From Arenicola marina (lineage: Eukaryota; Annelida; Polychaeta; Arenicolidae): DNA of 64,000 bases. Location: assembly GCA_964019135.1 (NCBI GenBank), contig OZ025252.1, positions 46,970,959-47,034,958 of the forward strand. Reading direction: 5' to 3'. The position numbers and the translations under genes are program-made. Every line of letters begins with the position of its first letter. The first letter of the stretch is position 1. Below are positions 41,292 to 52,150 of this stretch, one piece after another. The notes beneath the pieces are model-generated. The model was given only the letters and a program-made list of their open reading frames with translations. It did no database searches and was not told the DNA's origin.

Positions 41292-44200
41292 ATGTCACAT
41301 ATGTCCCGTGGTAATATCAAGGATTTCAGTGTATGTCAATTTAACGCATGGAGTCTTCTCAGTGACCGCACTGGAGCCCTTGCGCCTCTCTGTGAACAGT
41401 GTACGAAACTAGATGAAATGTACCAGTCCTATGTATTGGAACACGACTTCGATGTCATTGGTGTGTCCGAAACCTGGTTAAATGGTGATATTGTTAAGGA
41501 GCTAATTGAAATGCCTAATTACCAGGTCCACAGACACGACAGAGTGACCCGGGGTGGTGTTCTGGTTTACGTGAAGGATGAGTTAGCCTCGGTTCGACGT
41601 TACGACTTGGAAGATATGATTACTGAAAGTGTATGGCTCGAGATTAAAATGAACGACAAACGAGTTTTAATAGCGAACTATTACAGACCTCCTGGCACAG
41701 ACTATGATTTGACCATAGGTTTTCTTGAGGCTCTTCAAAATTCCTTAAATCTGGCATTTTCTGAAAATCCCTCTCTTGTATTAATCCTGGGGGACTTTGA
41801 TGACAGGTGCTACCCTTGGAACTCTGAACACAGGTCTAGTAAAAGCGATCTAAAAAATGACTTGATTGATATGGTTAACGGTAACTTGCTCTCCCAACTT
41901 ATATCCGAGCCAACAAGGTATGCAGGCGACCGAGGGTATATTCTAGTTCTTATCATTGCAGACGCCCCCGCATACGTAATTGAGTCTGGTTTTCTACCGC
42001 CACTCTGTACTTTGGATCACTGTGCGATTAACTGCAAATTAAAACTGACTTCTAAAAGACCGTTCGTTAAGGCGCAAAATCTACCATTATGCTTTGGCGG
42101 ATTTCGTCGGACTGAATGAAGCCCTAACGCACGCACCTTGGCATGTCGGAACTGACATGTTTGACAATGTCAACGATGCTGAAAATTACTTTACGTCGTG
42201 TTTTAATGAAACAGTTGATACTTATGTTCCACACCATATCATAACTGTGAGACCTAGAGACAAGGAGTGGATGACTGGAACTATCAAAAGATTAGAGACA
42301 ACGTCTGTGGAAGCGTTATGCTCAAACCAAGAGAGGAGACCATTACGACATATTTAAACGTGTTAGAACTGAAGTCAAGTTTGCTATAAAAGAACGAAAG
42401 GACGAATTCTACGCATCACTTGCTCAACGGCTTAGTGATCCTTCTGTTCCACAACAAGACATTTTCAAGATCACTAAACGCTTTGATGGTGAAACGATGA
42501 AGGTGAGCGTTCCTACAATGATTGAGGAAATGAAAGGTCTCGTTCACAAGTGCGGTTGATAAGGCCGGGTCATTTAATGAGTTTTTTGCTGCTAACTCTT
42601 CGATGCCTGAAGCTAGTGATGGGTTTGCATTGCCGCCGTTATTACATAAAACTGAAGCAAGAATTTCTACTGCTCAATTTGAACCTGAGGGTGTTTACGT
42701 GATCCTTAGTCGTCTCGATGTAAATAAATCTAATGGTCCCGATGGGGTAAGTAACAGTCAGCTGTAAGAGCTACGGCCTCCGCTATAAGTAAGCCACTGT
42801 CTGATTTGTTCCAAATGTCTATGCCATTAGGTTCAGTTCCTAGCGAATGGAAAAGGGCAAATTACAGATCAATATCATTGCTTTCCTGTACCGGAAAAGT
42901 AATGGAGAGACCAGTATTTAAAGCTCTGTATCACCACTGCTCAGAGAATAGTCTCCTAACTTCGCGTAATTCCGGATTGAGACCCTTGGACTCGACTGTT
43001 AACCAGTTAATTCATCTAATGCACCTGGTTTATTCTAATATCGATTCTGGTATTGACGATCACGCTGGTGCTGACGTCTGCATTGTGTTCTTGGATATAT
43101 CGAAAGCCTTTGATAAAGTGTATCATGTAAGACTTCTTCACAAGTTAGAGTCGGTTGGTGTCACTGGCCACCTTCTCCAGTGGTTCAATAGTTATTTAGG
43201 TGATCGCAAACTGAGAGTTGTTGTTAAAGGTCAGAGTTCTTCCTGGTTGCCTGTAACTACGGGTGTGCCACAAGGCTCAATACTTGGCCCACTCTTATTG
43301 CTTATATTTATTAATGACATTGTCGATGATTTAGAGACGAATTCGTTTATATTTGCTGACGACACGGCGATACTGGAAATACTGCGCAACCCTATTCGAG
43401 ATATCGCTAAGATTAACAAAGATCTCGAACATCTGGCTTCTTGGTCCATGCAATGGAGGCTCACGTTTAACCCTCATGAGACTGAGTATTTCATATTCAG
43501 CACAAACTCACCACCGGTCGACTACCCGCCGTTATATTTAGATAGTGTACCTCTAAAACGTGTCGCAAACCATTGCCACCTGGGTTTGACTTTAACCCAG
43601 AACCTGACCTGGGAAAACCATGTAACGAATATCACTTCCAAGGCTATGCATTCTGTGAACCTGTTGAGAAGAATGAGTAGGAAAATCGATCGCAAATCTA
43701 AATTAAATATTTATTATATGTTTATTCGACCCCTTGGAATATGCATCTGTTGTCTATGACTCACTTCTGACTCATAGTCAGATCCAGTCACTGGAGCGAG
43801 TCCAGAGACAATGCTTGCTCAGTATTACAGGTGCCTAATAAAACAAAGCCTTCGGCATTGCTCGGCGAGGTTGGCGAAGTGTCACTACAGGTACGAAGAA
43901 AATACTTTAAACTCACTTACTTCCACAGGATTAGAACGGGTAAAGCGCCCCCTTATTTGGTACAACTCTGTCCGCAATTAATCGGGGAAACTGTTGATTA
44001 TAATCTGCGCAATATGGGTGATATTAGAAATTTCAAATGCAGAACTGCGTCATTTAAAACATAATTCTTTCCGTCAGTTATAGATGAATGGAATCGGCTC
44101 CCTCGTGGTTCTGAGTCGCTGTCTCTCGGTGTATTTAAAGCCAGCTTGAAGACGTCTATGTTTCTCGCTAAACCATGGAATAACAATATTGGTATCGGCA

Positions 44201-44510
44201 ACGGTGCAGTCAACCACGCACGCCTGCTCATGGGGCTAAGCGCTTTAAATTCTCATCGCAAACAGTATAAGTTTATCCAAGACTCGTCATGCCCCCGCTG
44301 TTTATTTAAAAATGAAAATGTTACACACTTTTTATTCCACTGTCCAAGCTACAACGTTGAGAGAGCTACCTTGCTACATGATAATCGCGGTTTTCGATGC
44401 AAACTGACACTAAATTTATTTTGGAACACGTCCTGCTTTATGGGTCCCCTGATCTGTCTTTCTCCGACAAGGAAACATTATTTGGTTTTATGCAAGACTA
44501 TATTGTAGCA
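41292..44510 (+). pseudogene. LINE ORF2 remnant: endonuclease and reverse transcriptase
   Basis: 41292-42119 encodes the endonuclease (QFNAWSLLSD, GVSETWL, NYYRPPGTDYD, LGDFDDR, TLDHCAI). After broken sequence at 42120-42800, 42806-43759 encodes reverse transcriptase with intact catalytic boxes ([35 protein letters not shown]). 44146-44508 gives the C-terminal zinc-knuckle piece (CPRCLFKNENVTHFLFHC). There are several frame interruptions, so it is not functional as it stands. CR1/L2-like group by motif. Confidence 0.8.
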
Positions 44511-44712
44511 TCTAATAGATTCTAATTAGCTGTGTAGTAGTCAGGAGTCACATACATATATCTGTAATAATTGTATTATATTTTCTTCCGTTTCTTTGCA
44601 TGTAACATCAGGTCTGTGTGTATGTATGTTATCGTTCTTGTTCGAGGTGACCCTGCCCGATTGCATCCCTTTCAGGGAAGCCTCAGAAAAAAAATCATTT
44701 TTTTAAAATAAA

Positions 44713-45045
44713 AGATGCACAATTGAGGCGTCAATCCTCTCGGGACTGCAATAATTCAGGCTTTAATTATCCAGGGATCTACATGATTCAGGTTTCCATT
44801 ATCTAAGGACTGGCACAAATTCAGGCTTCAATCATCCAGTGATTTGCATAATTCAGGCTTCAATCATCCAGTGATTTGTATAATTCAGGCTTCAATCATC
44901 CAGTGATTTTCATAATTCAGGCTTCAATCATCCAGTGATTTTCTTAATTCAGGCTTCAATCATCCAGTGATTTGCATAATTCAAGCTTCAATCATTCAGT
45001 GATTTACATAATTCAGGCTTCAATCATCCAGGGACTTGCATCGGC
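44713..45045. repeat. 32-bp minisatellite, right part
   Basis: The unit is the same as at 37745-38515. The copies at about 44826-45035 are nearly identical (AATTCAGGCTTCAATCATCC then AGTGATTTGC), more uniform than the left part. Confidence 0.88.
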
Positions 45046-46800
45046 TGTGAGTGCTGTAAACATCGTAGAGAAATTACCATGACGTACAGATTACAAGGGG
45101 GCATATGATTGTACATATGTCCATTGCGTTCATTGTGATATACTTTGCAGTGGTTATCGCGATGTACATCCGTTTCCCACAAATTGAAGGCAACCTCGGA
45201 CATGACGGCTGTACATAGACTGAATACGTATTATAAGTATAACATATATAAAGGTTACGATGTTGTACATGGATTATCGATAACCGCATAACCACTTCCA
45301 TGCTAAGTGCGAGACATAGAAAAGTGATCAAATATAAAATGCATGCTCAAACTGCGACTGGGCAAGGACCAATGCTGATTGCACTGGAACAAGATCCGAA
45401 CTGATATGTGATATTAAAATGAAGTTTTGTTTCTTGGATTTAATGCATACGGTATGACTTCATAAGGTATGGCTTGTCATGTACAATAACCAGTCTCCAC
45501 AAATGCTTTGAGTTTTTGTCGGCCAATTATCGGTCTCTTTTAAAACCTTTATTTCGAATTTGAACAGGGTTTTTATTCGACCACTTAAACGCTTTTATCG
45601 GGCATATTAAGATTTAATTTAACTCGCTAACAGCTGATTGCAGAAACATTTGTTAGGGTTATGGGGCAGGTCTTGGTGAAACATTCATCAGATGCATGTA
45701 CATTTAAAAAAAAAGACTCACGTAACGTAAATTAGCATCCACCAAATAACATTTTTATAACCCGTTTCTAAACGTCTCTGACCCGAAAATAAAACGTGTT
45801 TCTAGTTGCCTGGGTATATATCATATTTCGGGATTGTATTGCACACGAATAGTGAATAAAATCAAATTAATCGTCAGTAAGCAGTTTTTCTTACCTTGCG
45901 GTGGCGCGAATTCAACAAAATTGAATAAGCTCGAAAACACGTTGTGTTGTACGCGGAATGTGACATCTGACATTATTGACATGCCTCGTGCACGTTGCGA
46001 CATGATACTATAATCTGCACCTATAAAATGTAGATCGCCAAAGCATATCGGATGCCTGCTACGTATCTACTTTACACTTAAGAGGCAAGCACTTAAAATG
46101 CTGCTGACAAGAATTTTAAGAGATATAGTTTAAGCAAGTTGCCAGTTTCATATCGTGTCAGCCTGTCAGGAGTGCAAAGGAGAAAATACATGACATGTAA
46201 CTAGCGTACCTAGGAATACATGAATAACAAACATACCTGCAATAGATCCATTAGATACTTGCTACATTCTGATACAAATGACGGTTAAAACCTAAACACT
46301 TGGCAGTTTTGACCTGTATCGAGTCTGATTAAAGCTTAGTATTATTGACAGACTGCAGACCAAAGATGCATAAACATACTTGCCTGCGTGTTAAAGACCT
46401 ACAATAAAAAAAATCTTCATGCAAAAAGCCTTAGCAATTGATTATCTACCGTTTCTAGAGAGGAGATGACTTCCACTTTGTACTGGGGTGTTCGTTTTTT
46501 GTTTCTATTATTATAAATTTTTCGCAATTTGTTGTGATACTAAATGTAACCTTTGCATTTTTTAATATATAAAACATAGATATACAACAATATATAAAGC
46601 ATACAACATAGGCATAATATATATTTTGCTTATTTACAATTACAATATTGAACACCAATATTAGGTACATTCATCTTAATTGCACCATGGTAGTAGTTAC
46701 TGGAATAACACACAGCGCATAGCAGGTCTCGAATAACACGCCACACAAAATAATTAAAACATCTTGAATATTGAATAAGTCTCAGCTGGAATGCCTTACT
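45046..46800. other. Intergenic AT-rich stretch
   Basis: No coding exon, RNA gene or clear repeat was recognised on either strand. Short frames have no recognisable domains. Confidence 0.45.
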
Positions 46801-46939
46801 GAAAAAATCAACACACATCAGGAGCCACGTGTCTCGACTGACATATATTAGTTGACCACAGACTTATTGAGGACCACGTGTCTAGACTGTGCGAAACATT
46901 TTCTCCACAACATTAAGCCACCTGTCTGAGGTGAAACAT

Positions 46940-47430
46940 TGTACTAACACATTGAGAACCACGTGCCTCGGCTGGCGTGCCTCACTCAAAAATAAACATA
47001 CATCGAGAGCCACGTGTCTCGGCTGGTGTCTCTCACTCAACAATAAACACACATCGAGAGCCACGTGTCTCGGCTGGCGTCTCTCACTCAACAATAAACA
47101 CACATCGAGAGCCACGTGTCTCGGCTGGCGTCTCTCCCTCAACAATAAACACACATCGAGAGCCACGTGTCTCGGCTGGCGTTTCTCCCTCAACAATAAA
47201 CACACATCGAGAGCCACGTGTCTTGGCTGGCGTCGCTCACTCAACAATAAACACACATCGAGAGCCACGTGTCTCGGCTGGCGTCTCTCACTCAACAATA
47301 AACACACATCGAGAGCCACGTGTCTCGGCTGGCGTTTCTGACTCAACAATAAACACACATCGAGAGCCACGTGTCTCGGCTGGCGTCTCTCACTCAACAA
47401 TAAACACACATCGAGAGCACACGTGTCTCG
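46940..47430. repeat. 51-bp minisatellite with a CACGTG in each unit
   Basis: About nine copies of a 51-bp unit (CACACATCGAGAGCCACGTG, TCTCGGCTGGCG...). Because 51 is a multiple of three, long frames are open on both strands (46882-47457 minus, 46889-47447 plus); these are shadows of the repeat. Degenerate relatives lie at 46820 and 46870. The array starts about 120 bases beyond the paralogue stop codon. Confidence 0.9.
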
Positions 47431-47550
47431 CGCAACATGCCGTTTGAGGCGCGTCACAATCCTTTTTGACCCCCTTCGGCCTTTAGTTCGTATTCATGTG
47501 ATTGCGGTTGGAGCTGTAAAGTAGCCAATTGCCCTGCAGTCCCTGATCAC

Positions 47551-49340
47551 TTAGCCGCTTCCAGCCTCGGCGCTCTCTCTGTAAGGGAATGTAATCGTCA
47601 CGACTCGTTCCCGCTCCCGCGTATCAACGTCCTTCCCGAAGTGCATGCTTCCACCCAAGCTGTGATCAGAAAGCGAGGCTGGCAGTACGACCCAGTCATC
47701 CATGTTGTGGGGGGGGGGACTGTGTCCCTAGCCCGCCCAGCCGATCCTTGTTTCTCCTCCTCCTCTTCTCGACCACCACCACGGCCGCGATGATGACGAT
47801 GACCAAGATGGCGGCCGCTGCCACAGGCACACTGATCACCATGCCAAGGTTGCTAGGATATTCCAAGTATCCCATGGCGTAGTTAGCCGTCTGCGCAATG
47901 CGTAGTTACAAAAATCAAACTGAAATGAGTGTCAATGATTTGATCGACATAGGTTAATTATGCCAGAAATACCTCAATACATTAATACAAGTTCAATGAT
48001 GAATGATAGGGTGGATGATTGGTTAAGATTATATAATGATAAAAAAGTGACATTTCCAACAACTTAGGCTGAAGTGGTTAATCGAATTAAGGACATCACT
48101 ATTGCCGATAATCACGGTGACCAATTGAAATATTGTCAATAATCACGGTGATCCATGCTACAGATTGTCCGAAATTCCACAGCGTTAAGAGACTCGCAAC
48201 AACGTTTTAATGGTTTTATTGAGACTTATGAAGATTTGCTTTGTCCTTGCCGTATATTGCGAGTTCTAACTGCAAGACAACAAACATTACATCAGTTCCT
48301 GGTATTATAACTGCCAATCATAAATAACTATGTCTTGAAGTGAATTTGTGCGAATACAAACAAATATAAATAATAATAAGCAGTTCACACATTCGGCGCA
48401 CCATACTAATTTTAACATTAATAGGGCCGATTTGGCGTGCCATACCTGATTTAATAACAATACCGTTATTTGACAGATTAATCGCCGTTGGATATGATGA
48501 CCATTTAAACATTGATACAAATAATGAAACAGTTATAAATCGGAAACAATATAGTAATTATCAGCCAAATGCTTACAAATGCTGGCTTGTCTGAGCAATT
48601 AAATTCTTGCTGATGTTGACTGTCAACCTTGAAACGTCTGTTTACCTTTGTTGCTAAGCTGTTCCAAAACGAGGCTTCAGAGGCTAGGCCAAGACAACAT
48701 TAAGGCCGCACAAACACATATGGCTACACAACTTAAATTACGTAAGAAAGCGCATGTGGTAAACAACATCATAATCATATAATGTAATAATATAATATTC
48801 TGGTCGTTACAATGATCATTTGTAACATTAACAATAATCATGTTTATCAATTGAAATTGTGACAATAATCCCGGCGACCAATTATATATTGGCAATATCC
48901 AAGGGTATCACTAGTAATATTATCGATAAACAGGATGACCAACTATCCGTGCAGCAAGGACGCTGGTTAGTAGATTTTTCCTTATAATTTTCATGCAAAT
49001 GATGTCCACGGCAATATCATACGATATATATTCAAATAATCAAACATTAATATATATGGCATATTGAAATAACGTTCGATTTTTTTATTTACGGTACGTG
49101 GCTGCGTTATATTTCATGATCGTCAATGAAGTTACCTTCAATGTTGAAAAAAACGTAAATGCTGGGATTTCGGTTGCGCTCTACCGTTATTGTGTGATGG
49201 CTGTACGCGCTGTGAGGAAGCTTGGCTGGAGCACGTGACGGCACCTCGCAATGAAGTGAATTTTCACCCCTGTCCAAGATCTTGCACACGCCTTGGCCAA
49301 TCAGTACCGAATACTCTTCTCCGGTGCATAGCATATCGTC
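47551..49340 (-). pseudogene. Paralogue fragment of the receptor: last two exons only
   Basis: On the minus strand, exon 49340-49185 (156 nt) encodes a [16 protein letters not shown] stretch and ends SAYSHHTITV. It is homologous to exon 22 and has the same ATAACG|GTA donor position. After a 1.3-kb intron, exon 47890-47551 encodes NYAMGYLEYPSNLGMVISVP, a membrane helix (VAAAAILVIVIIAAVVVV) and EKRRRRNK. A run of ten C then shifts the frame: the original frame stops within a few codons, while the next frame continues MDDWVVLPASLSDHSLGGSM to TAA at 47551 and matches the main gene. Nine C would keep one frame, so this is either an assembly homopolymer error or a true lesion. No upstream exons were found, so the copy is probably truncated, with the 21-bp minisatellite at its edge. 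Confidence 0.78.
47891..49184 (-). other. Intron of the paralogue fragment
   Basis: GT-AG intron between the two recognised exons, 1.3 kb and AT-rich. No mobile element is recognisable in it. Its size equals the LINE-free size of intron 22 of the main gene. Confidence 0.55.
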
Positions 49341-49429
49341 CTGCGGCACAGAATTTAAAAATCGATGTTCAAAGACTATGCACATTGCATACGGTGTTCT
49401 TCAACGCATGGACCAACATATATTGTGAC

Positions 49430-50490
49430 AGTGACGGTGACACACCACGGGCCGACAGTGACACACCAGGGGTGAACAGTGACGCACCAGGGGTGAACAG
49501 TGACGCACCAAGAGCCGACAGTGACACACCACAGGCCGACAGTGACACACCACAGGCCGAGAGTGACGCACCATGGGATGACAGTGACATACCACGGGCC
49601 GACAGTGACACACCACGGGCCGACAGTGACACACCACGGGCCGACAGTGACACACCACGGGCCGACAGTAACGCAACGCGGGCCGACCGTGACACACCAC
49701 GGGCCGACAGTGACACACCAGGGGTGAACAGTGACGCACCAGTGGGAAACAGTGACGCATCAAGGGCCGACAGTGACACACCACAGGCCGAGAGTGACAC
49801 ACCACGGGCCGACAGTAACGCAACACGGGCCGACCGTGACACAGCACGGGAGCACAGTAACACACCACGGGATGATAGTGACATATCACGGGCCGACAGT
49901 GACACACCATGGGTCGACAGTGACACACCGAAGGCCGACAGTGACACACCACGGGCCGACAGTGACACACCACGGGATGATAGTGACATATCACGGGCCG
50001 ACAGTGACACACCACGGGATGATAGTGACACACCACGGGATGATAGTGACATATCACGGGCCGAAAGTGACACACCACGGGATGATAGGGACACACCACG
50101 GGCCGGCAGTGACACACCACGGGCCGACAGTGACACACCACAGGCCGACAGTTACACATCACGGGCCCACAGTGTTACACCACGGGCCGACAGTGACACA
50201 CCACGGGCCGACAGTTACACACCACGGGCCGACAGTGGTATACCACGGGCCGACAGTGACACACCAAGGGCCGACATTGACACACCACGGGCCGACAGTG
50301 AAACACCACGGGATGATAGTGACATATCACGGGCCGACAGGGACACACCACGGGCCGACAGTGACACACCACAGGATGATAGTGACATATCACTGGCCGA
50401 CAGTGACACACCACGGGCCAACAGTGACACACCACGGGCCGACAGTTACACACCACGGGCCGACAGTGACACATATATAGAGGCCAGTAC
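49430..50490. repeat. 21-bp minisatellite, about 50 copies
   Basis: The main unit is GACAGTGACACACCACGGGC plus C. A second unit type has GATGATAGTGACATATCACG, and others carry GGGGTGAACAGTGACGC. The unit is a multiple of three without stops in several frames, so long frames are open on both strands (437 residues of DSDTPRA repeats on plus). No start context, splice sites or flanking coding sequence support a protein. Confidence 0.92.
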
Positions 50491-50801
50491 TGCCAAGCGT
50501 TGATGCTTTCATCGGAACTTAGCAAGTATTTCGTGAATCTTTTGCATCTAGGTAACGTTGCGCGCAGTATCTATATGAAGCCATAAAATAAGTGTTACAT
50601 AACCTGCCACTCATGCCGTGATAATTACCATTCAACCTTCAACAATGTACTCGATCTCCCGGCACAGGGGTTCCGATTACGCTATAGTCCCTCTGCCCCA
50701 CGTCAAATTTAATCATCTTTTTTAACAGTCAGTTAATGTTTTCGAGTTCGATCGAAGTCAAACGAGTAAAGCGCTTTGAAATTCGACCCCGCGTTATTTT
50801 G

Positions 50802-50921
50802 TTTGTAATAATTCGACAACGGAATGTCTGCATTTCTCTAATTCTGTTGTTTAGGTTAAATCTTATATTTTCGATGCAGGATTTGAAAAATATAGACATT
50901 CCGTTGTCGAATTGTTACAAT
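50802..50921. repeat. Inverted repeat with perfect 18-bp core
   Basis: ATTCGACAACGGAATGTC at 50811-50828 is matched exactly by its reverse complement at 50895-50912, and pairing extends weakly to about 27 bp. The 66-bp spacer and right arm resemble 58258-58335, so this is probably part of a dispersed element. Confidence 0.7.
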
Positions 50922-52150
50922 GGATCAAAGGGCTTATGCCCGCTTTTTCAAGGATCTCTGGCAGACCGTTTGCGCGTCACTCCAGACATTTATGTTTCAG
51001 AGGACAGTTGGTTTAGTTAAATTATCTGACACACTGTGCGAAAAGTCACTAAGCACAACGGGTGAAGGAGCATCGTCTAATATATTTTGTGTGTGTGTGG
51101 GGGGGGGGATGTTTTAACGTTGTAGCCATATCATTATTTGCAGGGGCGTAGCCAGAGACTTGAGCGAGTGTACGATGCACAAGATGTGACAAAACATCCT
51201 CGAACAACAGGTTTGCAGGTACCGACACATCCGAATATGTACGCACGTGCGCACGTGCGTACGACTGGCTACGCTCATGATTTGGGGCTTGGCAAGTGAG
51301 ATGCCCCCACCCCTGTTCCCCCGATTCCGATTGGCATGTGTATGGCTTTTCATTTTCCGCCTTGTAATCATCGCCGTGAGATACGATGTCGCACATTTGC
51401 ATGCGTTGATGACGGTTGGGCCAGTTTGCAAATTTCTGAGATATCGCAGATGAATTTCGCAACAATATATCAGACTCAAATCCCATAGCTTTTACCTTTT
51501 TGCTGATGTTGTGGGTTGGTATTGTACACAATGCATATTATCATTCTTTGTAGCAGCTGTCTTCATACAGTTATATACATTAATGTTGTAGTTAGTAACA
51601 TTTGTTCGGGTTGTATTATGTTCCTTTTGCTTTTCTGTCTCGCCGGCCAATGTAGTACAAACAGAGTTTCGAATGTATTTATACATCGTTTAAAGGCCAG
51701 CCTCTGTCTAAATTATTTCGTACAATTAATATAATAAACCCATAAAAGAGTAAATATTGAGGCGATCTGGGTGGTTATGTAAAATATATGGCTCACATTA
51801 AGAACGTATGCCATGTATTAGTCACGAAATCTGAACAAACTCGGGCATCAACTTTGAAGGACCAAAGCCGTCATTTTCGCGCCAAGGGACGTAGATACAG
51901 ATTCCGGTACTATTGTTGATCACGCTAAATATAAGCAGGTGAATGTTGTATGTAGATATTTATATTTATTTATAAATTGACATTTTTGAGAAAGGAGGCA
52001 ACTATTGCAGGGGTTCCATAAATTTAATTCGTAATATCTGGAAAAGTGTTTTAACCTCCGATGTTGTCTTTCGGAGTTTTTAGCGACGGATCAGGACGGA
52101 CCGGCGACGGGACCAGGACGACGACATAACGCGACAGTAGACAGGAGACC
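50922..52150. other. Intergenic stretch
   Basis: No exon of the paralogue or any other gene could be supported. A G run lies near 51101, with GTGTGTGTG before it, and a palindromic GCACGTGCGCACGTGC stretch near 51245. Confidence 0.45.

Larger units (their letters stand above)
38517..44712 (+). mobile_element. Plus-strand LINE, apparently inserted in the minisatellite and itself interrupted
   Basis: The outer element runs from ORF1 (38518-39358) to the endonuclease and reverse transcriptase parts (41292-44510) and an A/T-rich 3' end near 44690-44712. Between ORF1 and the endonuclease lies a minus-strand LINE (39741-41225). The same 32-bp minisatellite abuts both outer ends. That ORF1 and ORF2 belong to one element is inferred from order, strand and shared borders, not proven. 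Confidence 0.6.

Noticed and set aside
37745-45045. CRISPR-like array of regularly spaced repeats
   Set aside because: The 32-bp units are contiguous without unique spacers and lie in an animal genome; it is a minisatellite.
46882-47457. 191-residue minus and 150-156-residue plus frames with a 17-residue period
   Set aside because: They are shadows of the 51-bp minisatellite.
49190-50503. 437-residue plus-strand frame and long minus-strand frames made of seven-residue repeats
   Set aside because: Period is exactly the 21-bp minisatellite, frames are open on both strands, and there is no supporting splice or start context.
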